In this document: positions 18,202 through 28,836 of the stretch, piece by piece | Layout of the letters: each line of letters opens with the position of its first letter | Numbering within the stretch: position 1 is the stretch's first letter | Assembly: GCA_944386725.1 (NCBI GenBank) | Contig: CALXCE010000008.1 | Location: 1-43,333, forward strand | Direction of reading: 5' to 3' | From: an uncultured Clostridia bacterium | Lineage (GTDB): Bacteria > Bacillota > Clostridia > TANB77 > CAG-508 | DNA length: 43,333 nt | Notes under the pieces: model-generated | What the model was told of the DNA's origin: nothing | Databases searched by the model: none | What the model saw: the letters and a program-made list of their open reading frames with translations, nothing else | Position numbers and translations under genes: made by a program

Positions 18202-20862
18202 ATTCTGATTTCCTCTCCTTCATTCGTATTTTCTTTTGTTGGTTGTTTTTGTCTAGATTGATTGTTTAAGTTTTTTTGCTTATCTTGAGATTTATTATTT
18301 TCCTCTTCTGATTTCTTTAAATCTTTTTGTTCTACTTTTATAGCTTTTCTTAACTTATTTTGTTCTTTTTTATCTTTTTTGGCAGCTTGTCTTTCTGCCT
18401 TTCTGTATTCTTTTGATGTAACTTCTTTTCCTGCCAATACTAATGGTATCACAGTTTCTATGTAAGCAGGACTAAGATTAATTACTCCCACAGAAGTACT
18501 AGCTATTTTTCCAGTTTCAACAGCATTTTGTATAAGAGTTTGCATAGCATTATTATATTTTGCTATAGCGTCCACTCCCCCATTTCCTAAGTTTGTTAAC
18601 GCATCTATCAAGGCATTATAATCATATTTTGGATTAGCAACTGCATATTTTTTTATTCCATCAAGTCCATTTGCTATAAAGTTCTTCAAAGTATTATCAT
18701 CTACTGTTCCTGACATAATTTGATGAAATGCAATATCCTCTGTACTACTTCCCCAATTATTAGTAAAATTATTTACGGCTCCAGCATGTTCATGACCTGC
18801 TGACCACGCAGCTGCTGTTCTTGTGTCATTGGTAGCAGAAATACCTTCGTCAATGGTTTGTTGATTGTTTATTACATCTTGTCTTAAAGCTTCTCCTCTT
18901 GCTGACATTGCTTGATTATCTATGTTAGCTTGTGATATCTCCGCATTTTTCTGATTTATTAAAGCTTGGTTTTGCATTTGTTTAATCATATTCATTGTAG
19001 TAGCTGTTACTACTGCTATTGTTGCTATATTTTTTACTAAATCATCTTCTTTGTATTCTTTTGTAAATACACCTTTTTCATGATGCCTATCACTTCTTGA
19101 TACAGTTATTCCCATGATTTTCTTTGTAGTTGTATTATTATCTAACAATTCTTCATGTTTTACAAAAGCTTCTACTTCAGAAAAATTATCTCCTTTTGCT
19201 CTTGCTTCTCTTTGCTGTTTTTTTAGCTGTGCTTGAGTTGCTTCTAGTTCTTCATTGTTTGAATATCTTTTTGCAAATTTTCTTCCTCTTAGATTAGAGC
19301 CTTCTCGTGCAGCTTTACTTTCTTCTTCTAATCCATGTATTCCTAAACCACCTTGGACAAGAGATCCTTCTTCTCTCATTTGTTCTACTTCTCTTACTTT
19401 TCTAGCACTGAAAGAATCAATTTCTGCTTTCTCTGCTTCTAATCTACTCTTTTCTTCATTAGATAATCCATCCTTTTTTAGTTCTTCTGATATCTGCTTT
19501 GATCTATCATAAGATTTTTTTATTTCTTCCAATGATTGACGTATTTCAATATTCCTATTAGCATTTTCTTGTGATGTTTCTCTTCTAGCTCTTTCCTGAA
19601 CAGCTTTTCTTAAAGAAGCAGAAACTAAATTTTCATGACCTTTATAAGATTGTAATCCGTTTAAAAGAACTTCAAAATCTTTGTTACTTAATCTATTAAC
19701 ATTCTGTGTTATATGATTCATTTTTTCGTTTTGCTTTTTTCCAGTCCTAATCATACTATAAGCTTTTCTTGGTATATTAATAATAGAACCTAGCACTTTT
19801 TTTACTAGAAATCTAGCACTATTACGTAACCAATCACCTTTATCGTACTGCACTGGTACAAGCCACTTGCCTTTAGCTGATTCATATCTTCCTAATTCTC
19901 CATCTGACATTGCATTTTTAGCAGCTTGAACATCGTGTAAAATTTCTTCGAAAGTTTTTTGTTCTGGGGTTGGTGTTGGCGTTGGCTCTGGTGTCGGAGT
20001 CGACGTTGGAGTTGGTGTTGGCTCCTTTTTTTCAAATCCAAAATATTTATCATTTTCTAGTCGATTCTTTCTTGTGTCCTCTCCGTTTTCTCCATAACTC
20101 TCTTAAATCTCTTTGTCCATGGAAATATCTTACCTCTTCTCCATTAAGTTCTCTTTTTTCTTCCTTTTCTTTATGAATTCCTTCTAGCTTATTTATGGCG
20201 TCTTGATATTCTTTTATCTTTCCAGTCTTCTCTCTCAACTGTGCTTTTAATTGATCCATTTCTTCATATAGTCTTAATACTTTTGGTCTTTTTATTTTTT
20301 CTCCACTACTTAGCTCTATCTCTTCCATGGCTTCTTCTGTACCATATTCTATTTCTGCTATTTCTTGCTCTTTCTTTTTTACTTGTTCTTCGATTTCTCT
20401 TACTTCTTTTTCTGCTTGCATTCTACCTTTGGTTAATATTTTTATTTGTTTATCTCTTTGCTCTCCACTTTTCTCCTCTTTTTCTATATTTTCTTGAGCT
20501 TCTTCTAATTCTTCTATCTTTTTTGTATATTCATCATATAAATCTGTTTGATTTTTATAATCTTCTCTTTCCTTTTTTAATCTCTCTAATCTTAATCTTA
20601 TATTATTAAGTTCTTTTTCTTTCGATTTTTCTGTTTCAGAAAGTTCACTTAATAAATCCTCTGGTGATTGTTCATCTCGAGGCTCTTCTCTTCCTTCTAA
20701 TTGTTCAATTTCTCTTTTTGCATTAAATATTAAATTTCTTAAATTGTTTTTCTCTATTTTAGCTACTTCTGTTTCTTTTCCTTCCCAAATCTCACTTAAC
20801 TCTTTTTGCCATTCCTCTACCTTTCTTTTTAATTCTTCTACTTTCTCCTTATTTTCTGGCAT
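18198..20862 (-). CDS. Coiled-coil protein with Pro-Thr linker, copy 2, read through a CGG +1 frameshift
   Basis: About 887 residues if the frame is restored at codon 260. Residues 1-245 form a highly charged coiled coil almost identical to that of the next gene upstream. Frame 0 there ends in a stop at 20050. Codon 260 is CGG (20083-20085); skipping its C leads without any stop through EDTRKNRLENDKYFGFEKKE, a TP-repeat linker (about 280-302) and about 580 further residues to 18198. That C-terminal part is Lys/Glu/Gln-rich with Asn- and Ala-rich helical stretches, a weakly hydrophobic segment (IATIAVVTATTMNMI) and a charged tail. The span is 3n+1. Without the shift it would be a 270-residue protein plus a separate 570-residue frame lacking a ribosome binding site. 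Function unknown. Confidence 0.8.
19966..20023 (-). repeat. Pro-Thr hexanucleotide repeat, copy 2
   Basis: Degenerate 6-bp repeats (variants of CCAACA, CCAACG, CCGACA on the minus strand) encode a TP/EP-rich flexible linker just after the frameshift. Confidence 0.7.
20020..20862 (-). repeat. Direct repeat copy 2 (843 bp)
   Basis: It matches 21821-22665 with only scattered substitutions and one indel: two bases (AG in an AGAGAG run near 20100) are missing here. The lengths, 843 against 845, agree with this being the only indel. Confidence 0.9.
20082..20085 (-). other. CGG +1 frameshift site 4 (CGGA), compensating a 2-nt deletion
   Basis: Frame 0 reads AGA AAA CGG AGA GGA. The paralogous copy has AAC GAA GAG at this place. 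The A-to-G change that makes CGG is one of few differences between the copies, and skipping the C puts translation back in the frame of the paralog (GAG GAC ACA AGA). Confidence 0.85.
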
Positions 20863-20889
20863 ATTCTATCCCCTCTTAATAATTTCGGA

Positions 20890-22665
20890 CTATGAAATTT
20901 CAGCCTCCTTTTCTACTTTCTTTTCTGATGTTTGTGGAACATCTTCTTTTCTACCATATTTTTCTACCATAGCATATGCATCATTATATGGAATCTTAAA
21001 TTTTATTTGTATTTCACTAACATTAGATAATGATGATTCAGAAAGTATTTTTTGTTGTTCTGGAGATAATCCTTCATATAAACCTTCTAATTGCTTTTCT
21101 CTTTTTTCTAAATTGATAATAATATCGGAATCTTCTCTTAAAGCACGACGTTTCTTGCTTTTTTGACCTTCCTCAAGTGCTTTTGGTTCTTCCATTTTTT
21201 TAAAATTCTTCATTCTATTTTTAAGATTTTTAAATAAATTTCTAATTCCAAAAAATCTCTTCTTTTCTCCTATAACTTCAGCTCCATTTATTCCCTTCTC
21301 TTGTAGTGCAATTCTATTCATGAATCTAGCTTTTCTCCTTGATAAATTAGAATTTTCTAAATTATGAACATAGTCAAATGGTAGTTGTTCATCATGATAG
21401 ATTAAAGATTCAATATAGTTATTTATCATTTCCTTATTTGATTCAATTGCTTTTAAAACAACTGGGTTTATCATTCTTTTAACAATAGCTCTTTCAATAG
21501 GAGTTTTTATATGTTCGTTACCTTTCAGTATTCCATTTAAGTTTATTCTCTTATATAATTTTTTTCTATCTTCTATAGCTTCTTCAATATCAATATCTTT
21601 ATCAACCTCTTTTTCTTTAGCCATTGTATATTCAACATGTGCTTTTCCCGTACTTTCATCAATATTGATTGATTTAACTCTACTTTTCAAATATGAATAA
21701 ATGTCTATCTCATCTTCTGGTTTCGGAGCTGGTTGTGGCTGTGGAGTTGGCGTTGGTGTCGGAGTCGGCGTTGGAGTTGGTGTTGGCTCTGGTCTTGGTT
21801 TTGTAACTTGGGTTGGAATTGGCTCTTTTTTTTCAAATCCAAAATATTCATCGTTTTCTAATCGATTCTTTCTTGTGTCCTCTTCGTTTTCTCCATAACT
21901 CTCTCTTAAATCTCCTTGTCCATGGAAATATCTTACCTCTTCTCCACTAAGTTCTCTTTTTTCTTCCTTTTCTTTATGAATTCCTTCTAGCTTATTTATG
22001 GCGTCTTGATATTCTTTTATCTTTCCAGTCTTCTCTCTCAACTGTGCTTTTAATTGATCCATTTCTTCATATAGTCTTAATACTTTTGGTCTTTTTATTT
22101 TTTCTCCACTACTTAGCTCTATCTCTTCCATGGCTTCTTCTGTACCATATTCTATTTCTGCTATTTCTTGCTCTTTCTTTTTTACTTGTTCTTCGATTTC
22201 TCTTACTTCTTTTTCTGCTTGCATTCTACCTTTGGTTAATATTTTTATTTGTTTATCTCTTTGCTCTCCACTTTTCTCCTCTTTTTCTATATTTTCTTGA
22301 GCTTCTTCTAATTCTTCTATCTTTTTTGTATATTCATCATATAAATCTGTTTGATTTTTATAATCTTCTCTTTCCTTTTTTAATCTCTCTAATCTTAATC
22401 TTATATTATTAAGTTCTTTTTCTTTCGATTTTTCTGTTTCAGAAAGTTCACTTAATAAATCCTCTGGTGATTGTTCATCTCGAGGCTCTTCTCTTCCTTC
22501 TAATTGTTCAATTTCTCTTTTTGCATTAAATATTAAATTTCTTAAATTGTTTTTCTCTATTTTAGCTACTTCTGTTTCTTTTCCTTCCCAAACCTCACTT
22601 AACTCTTTTTGCCATTCCTCTACTTTTCTTTTTAATTCTTCTATTTTTTCCTTATTTTTTGGCAT
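20890..22665 (-). CDS. Coiled-coil protein with Pro-Thr linker, copy 1
   Basis: 591 residues, not recognised. Residues 1-245 form a charged coiled coil rich in Glu and Lys; 250-275 are a charged segment (EEDTRKNRLENDEYFGF); a linker of TP repeats (about 290-313) follows. The C-terminal part (about 325-591) begins with EDEIDIYSYLKSRVKSIN, has a Lys/Arg-rich middle (FFGIRNLFKNLKNRMKNFKK) and is predicted soluble. There is no signal peptide. The intact frame makes this the reference for the damaged copy downstream. The RBS is AAGGAGAG and a promoter lies upstream. A structural or scaffolding role would fit the layout, but this is a guess. No in-frame CGG. Confidence 0.75.
   Translation of the reverse strand: MPKNKEKIEELKRKVEEWQKELSEVWEGKETEVAKIEKNNLRNLIFNAKREIEQLEGREEPRDEQSPEDLLSELSETEKSKEKELNNIRLRLERLKKEREDYKNQTDLYDEYTKKIEELEEAQENIEKEEKSGEQRDKQIKILTKGRMQAEKEVREIEEQVKKKEQEIAEIEYGTEEAMEEIELSSGEKIKRPKVLRLYEEMDQLKAQLREKTGKIKEYQDAINKLEGIHKEKEEKRELSGEEVRYFHGQGDLRESYGENEEDTRKNRLENDEYFGFEKKEPIPTQVTKPRPEPTPTPTPTPTPTPTPQPQPAPKPEDEIDIYSYLKSRVKSINIDESTGKAHVEYTMAKEKEVDKDIDIEEAIEDRKKLYKRINLNGILKGNEHIKTPIERAIVKRMINPVVLKAIESNKEMINNYIESLIYHDEQLPFDYVHNLENSNLSRRKARFMNRIALQEKGINGAEVIGEKKRFFGIRNLFKNLKNRMKNFKKMEEPKALEEGQKSKKRRALREDSDIIINLEKREKQLEGLYEGLSPEQQKILSESSLSNVSEIQIKFKIPYNDAYAMVEKYGRKEDVPQTSEKKVEKEAEIS
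21743..21786 (-). repeat. Pro-Thr hexanucleotide repeat, copy 1
   Basis: Tandem 6-bp units encode alternating Thr-Pro in the linker between the coiled coil and the C-terminal domain. Such repeats can change length by slippage. Confidence 0.7.
21821..22665 (-). repeat. Direct repeat copy 1 (845 bp)
   Basis: It matches 20020-20862. The repeat starts at the start codon and ends just before the Pro-Thr linker, so the duplicated unit is one protein domain joined to two different C-terminal parts. Confidence 0.9.
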
Positions 22666-22714
22666 ATGTATCTCTCCTTATCATCTATAATAAATAATAT
22701 AATCATTCTATATT

Positions 22715-22743
22715 ATTATACAATGTTTCCATAATTTTTTCAA
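22715..22743 (-). promoter_or_regulatory. Sigma-A promoter of the coiled-coil operon
   Basis: TTGAAA (22738-22743) and TATAAT (22715-22720) with a 17-nt spacer on the minus strand, about 50 nt before the start codon at 22665. Confidence 0.6.
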
Positions 22744-22815
22744 TATAATGTCAAAAAATAGAAAAATTATAATGATTTTGTAATATGTTTGTAATTTTTC
22801 TGTAACTTTTTGTGG

Positions 22816-24174
22816 TTATTTAAACTTTTCCAAACTTCTCTTAGCCAATCTTCTATATCTCTCTTTCTTATCTCTAATCTTCTCTCCTTCTAATTCTGGC
22901 AATATTCCAAAATTCGCATTCATTGGTTGAAACTTAGCATTTGGCGTCGAAATATATTTAGCCAATGCACCTATGACAGTATACTCTGAAAAAAGGTGTT
23001 TTTTGTCCCCGTCCCAAAAAGCACCAGCATTTAATCCAGCTACTAATCCAGAGGCGATAGATTCTACATATCCTTCTACTCCTGTGATTTGTCCAGCAAA
23101 GTATAGGTTTGGTATGTTTTTTAGTTGATAGGTTTCGTCCAATAATTGACTTGAATTGATATAGGTATTTCTGTGCATCACTCCGTATTTGACGAATTCA
23201 GCGTTTTCTAATCCAGGTATCATTCTAAAGATTCTTTTTTGTTCTCCATATTTTAGATTGGTTTGAAAACCAACCATATTGTATAAAGTTGCTTGTTTGT
23301 CATCTTGCCTTAGTTGAACTACTGCATAAGGCCTTTTGGCTGTTCTTGGGTCGTCAAATCCAACAGGTTTTAGTGGTCCAAATCTTAAAGTATCTATCCC
23401 TCTTTTTGCCATGATTTCAATTGGCATACATCCCTCAAATATTTCTTTTTTCTCAAATTCACGTAGTGTAACAACTTCCGCTTCTACTAGTTCTTTCCAA
23501 AATTTTTCATATTCCTCTTTATTCATCGGAAGATTAATGTAACTTTGTTCTGCTTCATTTTGACTAGCTAATCTATGTTTCCACTGTTCTTCTGTTTCCT
23601 CTTTTTTCTTTTCTTGGCTATAACGATCACCATAAAAAGCAATATCAAAATTGATACTGCTCTTTTCAAGAATTGGTGCTGCTGCATCATAAAAATACAA
23701 CTTATCTTGACCTGTTAATTCTCGAATTTGATTGGCTAATCCATTGGAGGTTAATGGTCCTGTACTAATAATAACAATACCTTCTTTTAACATCTCCCTA
23801 ACATCTGTAACCTCTTCGTTTATAACTTCAATATATGGATTTTCTTTTATTTCTTTCGTCACTTTTTGGGTAAAGACTTCTCTATCTACCGCCAAAGCTT
23901 GTCCAGCAGGTACTTTTGTTTCATCTGCTATTCGAATTAATAAAGAATCTAATCTTCGTAATTCCTCTTTTAATAGACCACATGCATTGGTTAATAAGTT
24001 TGATTTAAACGAATTACTACATACGATTTCTGCTAAATTTTTATTTGCATGTGCTGGAGAATATTTTGTTGGTTTCATCTCATATAATTTTACTTTTATT
24101 TCTCTTTTAGCAATTTGATAAGCTGCTTCACATCCAGCTAATCCTCCACCTATAACTATAATATAATCTTTCAT
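22816..24174 (-). CDS. trmFO: Methylenetetrahydrofolate-tRNA-(uracil-5-)-methyltransferase TrmFO
   Basis: TrmFO of 452 residues. It makes ribothymidine at position 54 of tRNA from methylene-THF, using FAD and NAD(P)H. The N-terminal FAD motif is VIGGGLAGCEAAYQIA (about 6-21). Family segments are MKPTKYSPAHANKNLAEIVCSNSFKS, KYGEQKRIFRMIPGLENAEF and YFAGQITGVEGYVESIASGL. The ATG overlaps the stop of the upstream gene (ATGA), so the two are coupled. No in-frame CGG occurs although several out-of-frame CGG triplets do. Confidence 0.96.
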   Translation of the reverse strand: MKDYIIVIGGGLAGCEAAYQIAKREIKVKLYEMKPTKYSPAHANKNLAEIVCSNSFKSNLLTNACGLLKEELRRLDSLLIRIADETKVPAGQALAVDREVFTQKVTKEIKENPYIEVINEEVTDVREMLKEGIVIISTGPLTSNGLANQIRELTGQDKLYFYDAAAPILEKSSINFDIAFYGDRYSQEKKKEETEEQWKHRLASQNEAEQSYINLPMNKEEYEKFWKELVEAEVVTLREFEKKEIFEGCMPIEIMAKRGIDTLRFGPLKPVGFDDPRTAKRPYAVVQLRQDDKQATLYNMVGFQTNLKYGEQKRIFRMIPGLENAEFVKYGVMHRNTYINSSQLLDETYQLKNIPNLYFAGQITGVEGYVESIASGLVAGLNAGAFWDGDKKHLFSEYTVIGALAKYISTPNAKFQPMNANFGILPELEGEKIRDKKERYRRLAKRSLEKFK

Positions 24175-25265
24175 CTTTCTATCTCTTCCATATTTTCTAC
24201 TTCTATTCTTTCTAGTTCATCAATTGACAGCCATCCATACAATGTTTTTTCATCTTCACTTTGAATCGAAACACATTCTTGTATATTTTCATTATTTTCT
24301 ATGTATTCTTTAAATTCTTTATAATCAATTCCTTTTTCCTCTGCAAATTCTTGCCATGTTTGTCCTACTTTGGTAGCCTTTAATATTTTCTTGCTTCCAT
24401 CTTCACATGTTTTGATTAACGCCCTATTATAAAGCTTTACTTTTGTATCTTTAGCAAAATAGCCACTATTTCCGCTTCCATCTGATACTTCTGTATATGT
24501 TGTATTGGCATGTACTAAAAATACATCTTCTGTACTCTTATCCTTTTCTATTGTATCTGTCACTTTCGTTTCTTCTGTGTTTTCTAAAGCCTGCATATAG
24601 ATAGAATCTTTAAAATCATTCTTTTCATGATTCGTATCTGTATATGATTTGTGATGATCGATGCCCTCCAATTTAGATGTATTTTCTCCTGTCGTTACAC
24701 TACCAAAAAAAGCTAATGATGACGCCATTGCTAAAGATGCAATTCTTTTGGCTAAACGTCCTTTGGTTTTTTTGTTTTTCTGCCTAGAATTACTAAAATG
24801 ACTTACCATAGTCTGAATTTTATCTTTCATTTTTTCAAACTTTTGCTTAATTTTAATTGTTAAACTTTTTTCTTTAGATGATTCTATAAAAAGTGGCATA
24901 TTAATTGGTATATCAGTTATTAACTCTATATCTTTACCATATATAGGTTTGGTTTGTTTTTTTAGTCCTGCCAAATCATATAAAGCTTCCATCTTATCTT
25001 TTATTTGTGCTAGGTTAACTTGATTTTTATAATTAGAAACATGGTTTAAAGCCTCTTGTTCTGTGATATGATTCTTTCCTAATTCTGTCTTTAATTCGCA
25101 CAAACTCTCATATTTCTTCGTTAAGCGATTTAAACTTCTCCTAATATCACCTTGTTTTCGATTACCTAATTTGATCCATTTCTCTATATCTTGACAATGT
25201 TTTATAGTGTCAAGATATACATTATTAAATTGTTTTTGCAATTGTTTTATTTTTTCATCTTTCAT
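24171..25265 (-). CDS. Membrane protein of unknown function upstream of trmFO
   Basis: 364 residues, not recognised. The N-terminal 100 residues are helical and charged; a basic stretch (about 157-172) leads into one hydrophobic segment (about 174-190, SLAMASSLAFFGSV). After it come about 170 residues with Ser/Thr/Glu-rich spacing and a compact C-terminal region containing WQEFAEEKGIDYKEFKEYIE and LYGWLSIDELERI. The likely topology is cytoplasmic N-terminus and external C-terminus. GGGGAAGAAG precedes the ATG. The 4-nt overlap with trmFO is the only functional hint. Confidence 0.6.
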   Translation of the reverse strand: MKDEKIKQLQKQFNNVYLDTIKHCQDIEKWIKLGNRKQGDIRRSLNRLTKKYESLCELKTELGKNHITEQEALNHVSNYKNQVNLAQIKDKMEALYDLAGLKKQTKPIYGKDIELITDIPINMPLFIESSKEKSLTIKIKQKFEKMKDKIQTMVSHFSNSRQKNKKTKGRLAKRIASLAMASSLAFFGSVTTGENTSKLEGIDHHKSYTDTNHEKNDFKDSIYMQALENTEETKVTDTIEKDKSTEDVFLVHANTTYTEVSDGSGNSGYFAKDTKVKLYNRALIKTCEDGSKKILKATKVGQTWQEFAEEKGIDYKEFKEYIENNENIQECVSIQSEDEKTLYGWLSIDELERIEVENMEEIER

Positions 25266-25359
25266 GATTTCAAACTTCTTCCCCTTTAATTGTTATCTCA
25301 GCTTATATGTTAACATAATTTAAAGATATTTTCAAGTTTTTATAAAAATATAATTGATA

Positions 25360-28300
25360 TTATTCAAATAGATTCATAATTTCATCTTTTGAGAGTTTAT
25401 GAATAAATGTCGTTTTAGTATCCAACATATGATTTGCCAATTCTGCTTTTCTCTCTTGTAACTCATATATTTTCTCTTCAATTGAATTCTTTGTTATTAA
25501 TTTATATACCTGTACATTATTTTTTTGTCCAATTCGATAAGCTCGATCCGTTGCTTGATTTTCTGTGGATAAATTCCACCATGGATCATAATGTATTACC
25601 ATATCTGCACCTGTTAAATTCAATCCGGTTCCTCCTGCTTTTAGAGATATTAAAAATACTTTCATTTCTGGATTTTCATTAAATTCGTCTACCAATTTTA
25701 TTCTTTCTTCTACTTTTGTGCTACCAGTTAATTTAAAATATTGAATACCTTTTTGTTTCAATTCTTTTTCCATAATTTCAAACATAGACGTATAGCCTGA
25801 AAATAATAAAATCTTGTGTCCACTATTAACAGCATCTTGCACAACTTCCATACATTGATCTAATTTGCTACTTCCATCTTGGTATCCTTCTATGAACAAA
25901 CCTGGATGACAACAGATTTGTCTTAATCTTGTTAAAGCAGCTAATATTTGAATTTGACTTCTTTCGTATCCATTTATCTCAATTTCTTCTGCAATTTCCT
26001 GTTTTGCTTGTGCCAAATAGCTTAAGTATATCTTTCTTTGTTCTTCTCCCATTTCGTTGCTTAGTACAGTTATCGTTTTGTCCGGAAGTTCTGTTAATAC
26101 TTCTTTTTTGTTCCTTCTTAAAATAAAAGGTTCAATTAACATTCTTAATTTTTCCATAGTTGCTTGACTCTCTTCTTTTACAATTGGTGTTTCATACATT
26201 GCCTTGAACTGTTTATAATGAAATAAATAGCCTGGCATGATAAAGTCAAAGATAGACCATAATTCTGCTAAAGAATTTTCAATAGGTGTGCCTGTTAAAG
26301 CATATCGCGTATCTGCTTTTATCTTTTTAATCGATTTTGCATTTTGCGTATTACTATTTTTGAGATATTGTGCTTCATCTGCTATTATATAGCGAAATTG
26401 ATAATCCTTTTCTCGATATAAGTCAATATCTCTTTTTAGTAAATCATAAGAAGTAATAACTAAATCATATTGGTCAATTTCTTCAATTTGACTTTTTCTT
26501 TCTGATAAAGTTCCTCGTATGACTAACGTTTTTAATTCTTTGGCAAACTTTTTTGCTTCATTTTGCCAATTTAATGTCAAAGAACTTGGCGAAACAACTA
26601 GACTAGCTCTATTATATTGTACATTTTGGACATAATCAACAATGACAGATAATATTTGAATCGTTTTTCCGAAGGCCCATATCATCGGCTAAAATTCCTC
26701 CAAATCGATAATTATCTAAAATCTTTAGCCATTTAAAGCCTGTTTTTTGATAATATCTTAAAATAGATTCCAAATTTTCAGGCACTTTGATTTCTTCTCC
26801 TAATTGTTCTTTGTTTAGCCCATTTACGATTTCTCTATATTCTGCATTTTTAATAATCTCAGTCCCTTTGATACCTTTAAGTAACTGGTTCAAATATAAG
26901 CTTCGATTAACTGGTAATCTTACTTTTCCACTTTCTAATTCTTTATAATCAATGTCCATTCCTGTTACTAATTTATCTAAAAACTCTATTTCTTTGTTTC
27001 CTTTTAGGTCTATAAAACTTCCATCCTTTAGCCTATGATATTTTTTCTTTAGAGCATATTTAGCCATAATTTCTTCTAATTCTTTTACATCAATATCTAT
27101 ATTTTTTAAATCAATCTCTAATAAATTGTTTTCAACTTTTACTCCTAGACTCCCAATTTTAGGTTGTCTGATTTGTTTTGACTTAAATTTTTCAGTTGCA
27201 AGAACCTCAAATCTTTGTGTATAATAATGAATGTCCTCTGTTAAAAATTCATAGATTTTATCATTATCTGGTAAGATAAATCTTAAATTCTTGCTATCAA
27301 ACATAAAACCTGTCTTTCGAAATACATTTAAGGCTTTGGTCTCTTGAATCCTATTTCTTGGAAAATTCAAATTTAGCTTTTCATTCAATGGATTAAATTC
27401 ATTTTCATCATAAACAAATTTCACCTCTGCCGTCAAAAAATCTTGTTCATCAAAGTCTAAATATACTTTTACTTCTAACTCTTTAGGTTTATATTGTTTA
27501 ATTTCTTCTTCTGACATATTTTCAATGATAATGGCTTTTTTTACTTTAGGAATGATAATAGAAAATAGATCATTCAATTCTTCTTTTCCTAACAATACCT
27601 CTGTCATATAATTTTGTCTAAATAATTCTAATAATTTTAAATTTGTCTTTTCAAATTCTTTTGTGCAACGATATAGTTTCTTTCTGTCTAAAACATATTT
27701 GTAATTTTTACCTTTCATAATGGTTACATTAAAAATATCTATGGTTGGTATAATTGCATATTGTTGGTTATTTGTCTTTTTTAATTTAAATTCTATTTTC
27801 GGTTGTTCTTCTGTAAATTCAATTTCTTCTGTATTATAGTCTTTTTGAAAAGCTACTTTTTTTCCTTTTAATATTTCAAATAAATCATCGATTCCACTGT
27901 TTCCCAAAATAAGGCTAGTTTCACTTAATGCTTTTCCGTAGTAACGATAGTTACTATTGGAATTAGAATTGGCATATTTAATAATTTCAGCATATTGTAA
28001 AATAAAGTCTAGTAATGGTTTGCTGTCTTCTTCAAACATTTCTTTTATATGAACAAATTGTAGTTTTTCTCCATACTTGTAAAATTCCTTTTCTAACATT
28101 CTTGTGTAAAATTCAGATAAATCCTTTATTTTATACATTTTTTTCGTCCCAATTTTAAATTCAACTTTCATATCTCCTGAAAATTTGTCATAGATAATTT
28201 TAGGTTCTATTTTTATGGTTCCTTTATTTTTTAGTGCTATTTCCTCATCTTGGTCTATTTCTTCTATTTCTTCATTATAAAAAGTATTAACAATTTGTTT

Positions 28301-28657
28301 AAAATTTCTATATTTATTTGTTTGATTAGCAGATTTTGATATCACATTTTTAGGTCGACTCGTATCTTCTGAAAAGGCCATGATGGAAGCAAGTGTATGC
28401 TTACATACTCCATAGTGATTATAATAATCTTGACAACTACAAGTGATATCTTCAATTTCTCCATCACGAACAGACACATATGTTTTATAAGCTTCTGTTC
28501 CAACTACAATGGCACTTACTTCAAAATTTTTGCTATTTTCATATTCAATATTGGTTATTTCTACTCTCCCACAAGCTTTGTAGGCTCTTGCTTTTTGGGT
28601 TCTTTTTTCTCCTGCGTCTTTACATAAATTTTCCAAAACTTTTTGATTTACTAGCAT
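25360..28657 (-). CDS. SWIM zinc-finger SNF2/Rad54-type helicase, read through a CGG +1 frameshift
   Basis: About 1098 residues. The N-terminus has a SWIM zinc finger (CSCQDYYNHYGVCKH, about 73-87), then a long SNF2-associated region, then the two helicase lobes. Frame 0 runs up to ILADDMGL, where codon 663 is CGG. Skipping its C gives GLGKTIQILSVI, the Walker A motif, with G663 as its conserved glycine and K664 as the nucleotide-binding lysine. Later motifs are IADEAQYLKN (motif II), ALTGTPIENSLAELW (III), SLKAGGTGLNLTGADMVIHYDPWWN (V, quoted here only by key residues GGTGLNL) and RAYRIGQ (VI). The span is 3n+1. It translocates on duplex DNA, but the cellular role of the bacterial family is unclear. 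AAGGAG precedes the ATG. Confidence 0.92.
26668..26671 (-). other. CGG +1 frameshift site 5 (CGGA) in the Walker A motif
   Basis: Frame 0 reads ATG GGC CTT CGG AAA AAC. Skipping the C gives GGC CTT GGA AAA ACG, G-L-G-K-T, which no helicase of this family can do without. Confidence 0.9.
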
Positions 28658-28683
28658 CCCTTTTCTCCTTTACTTGGCAAAAT

Positions 28684-28712
28684 ATTATATAATAAATCTT
28701 GAAAAAAAGCAA
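28684..28712 (-). promoter_or_regulatory. Sigma-A promoter of the SNF2 helicase
   Basis: TTGCTT (28707-28712) and TATAAT (28684-28689) with a 17-nt spacer on the minus strand, 27 nt upstream of the start codon. Confidence 0.6.
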
Positions 28713-28836
28713 GTTTTGTATTCCTTTTTTTTTACGCTTATAGTAAAATAATATTATAATTAATTGTTATAAATTTAATATACTAAATTTATTAATAATT
28801 ATTTTGTTAAAAAAGATATTTTAGGAGGTAATGATT

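Noticed and set aside
20241..22412. Two identical 122-codon plus-strand frames rich in Leu and Phe
   Set aside because: They are antisense shadows of the duplicated coiled coil, and have no ribosome binding site.
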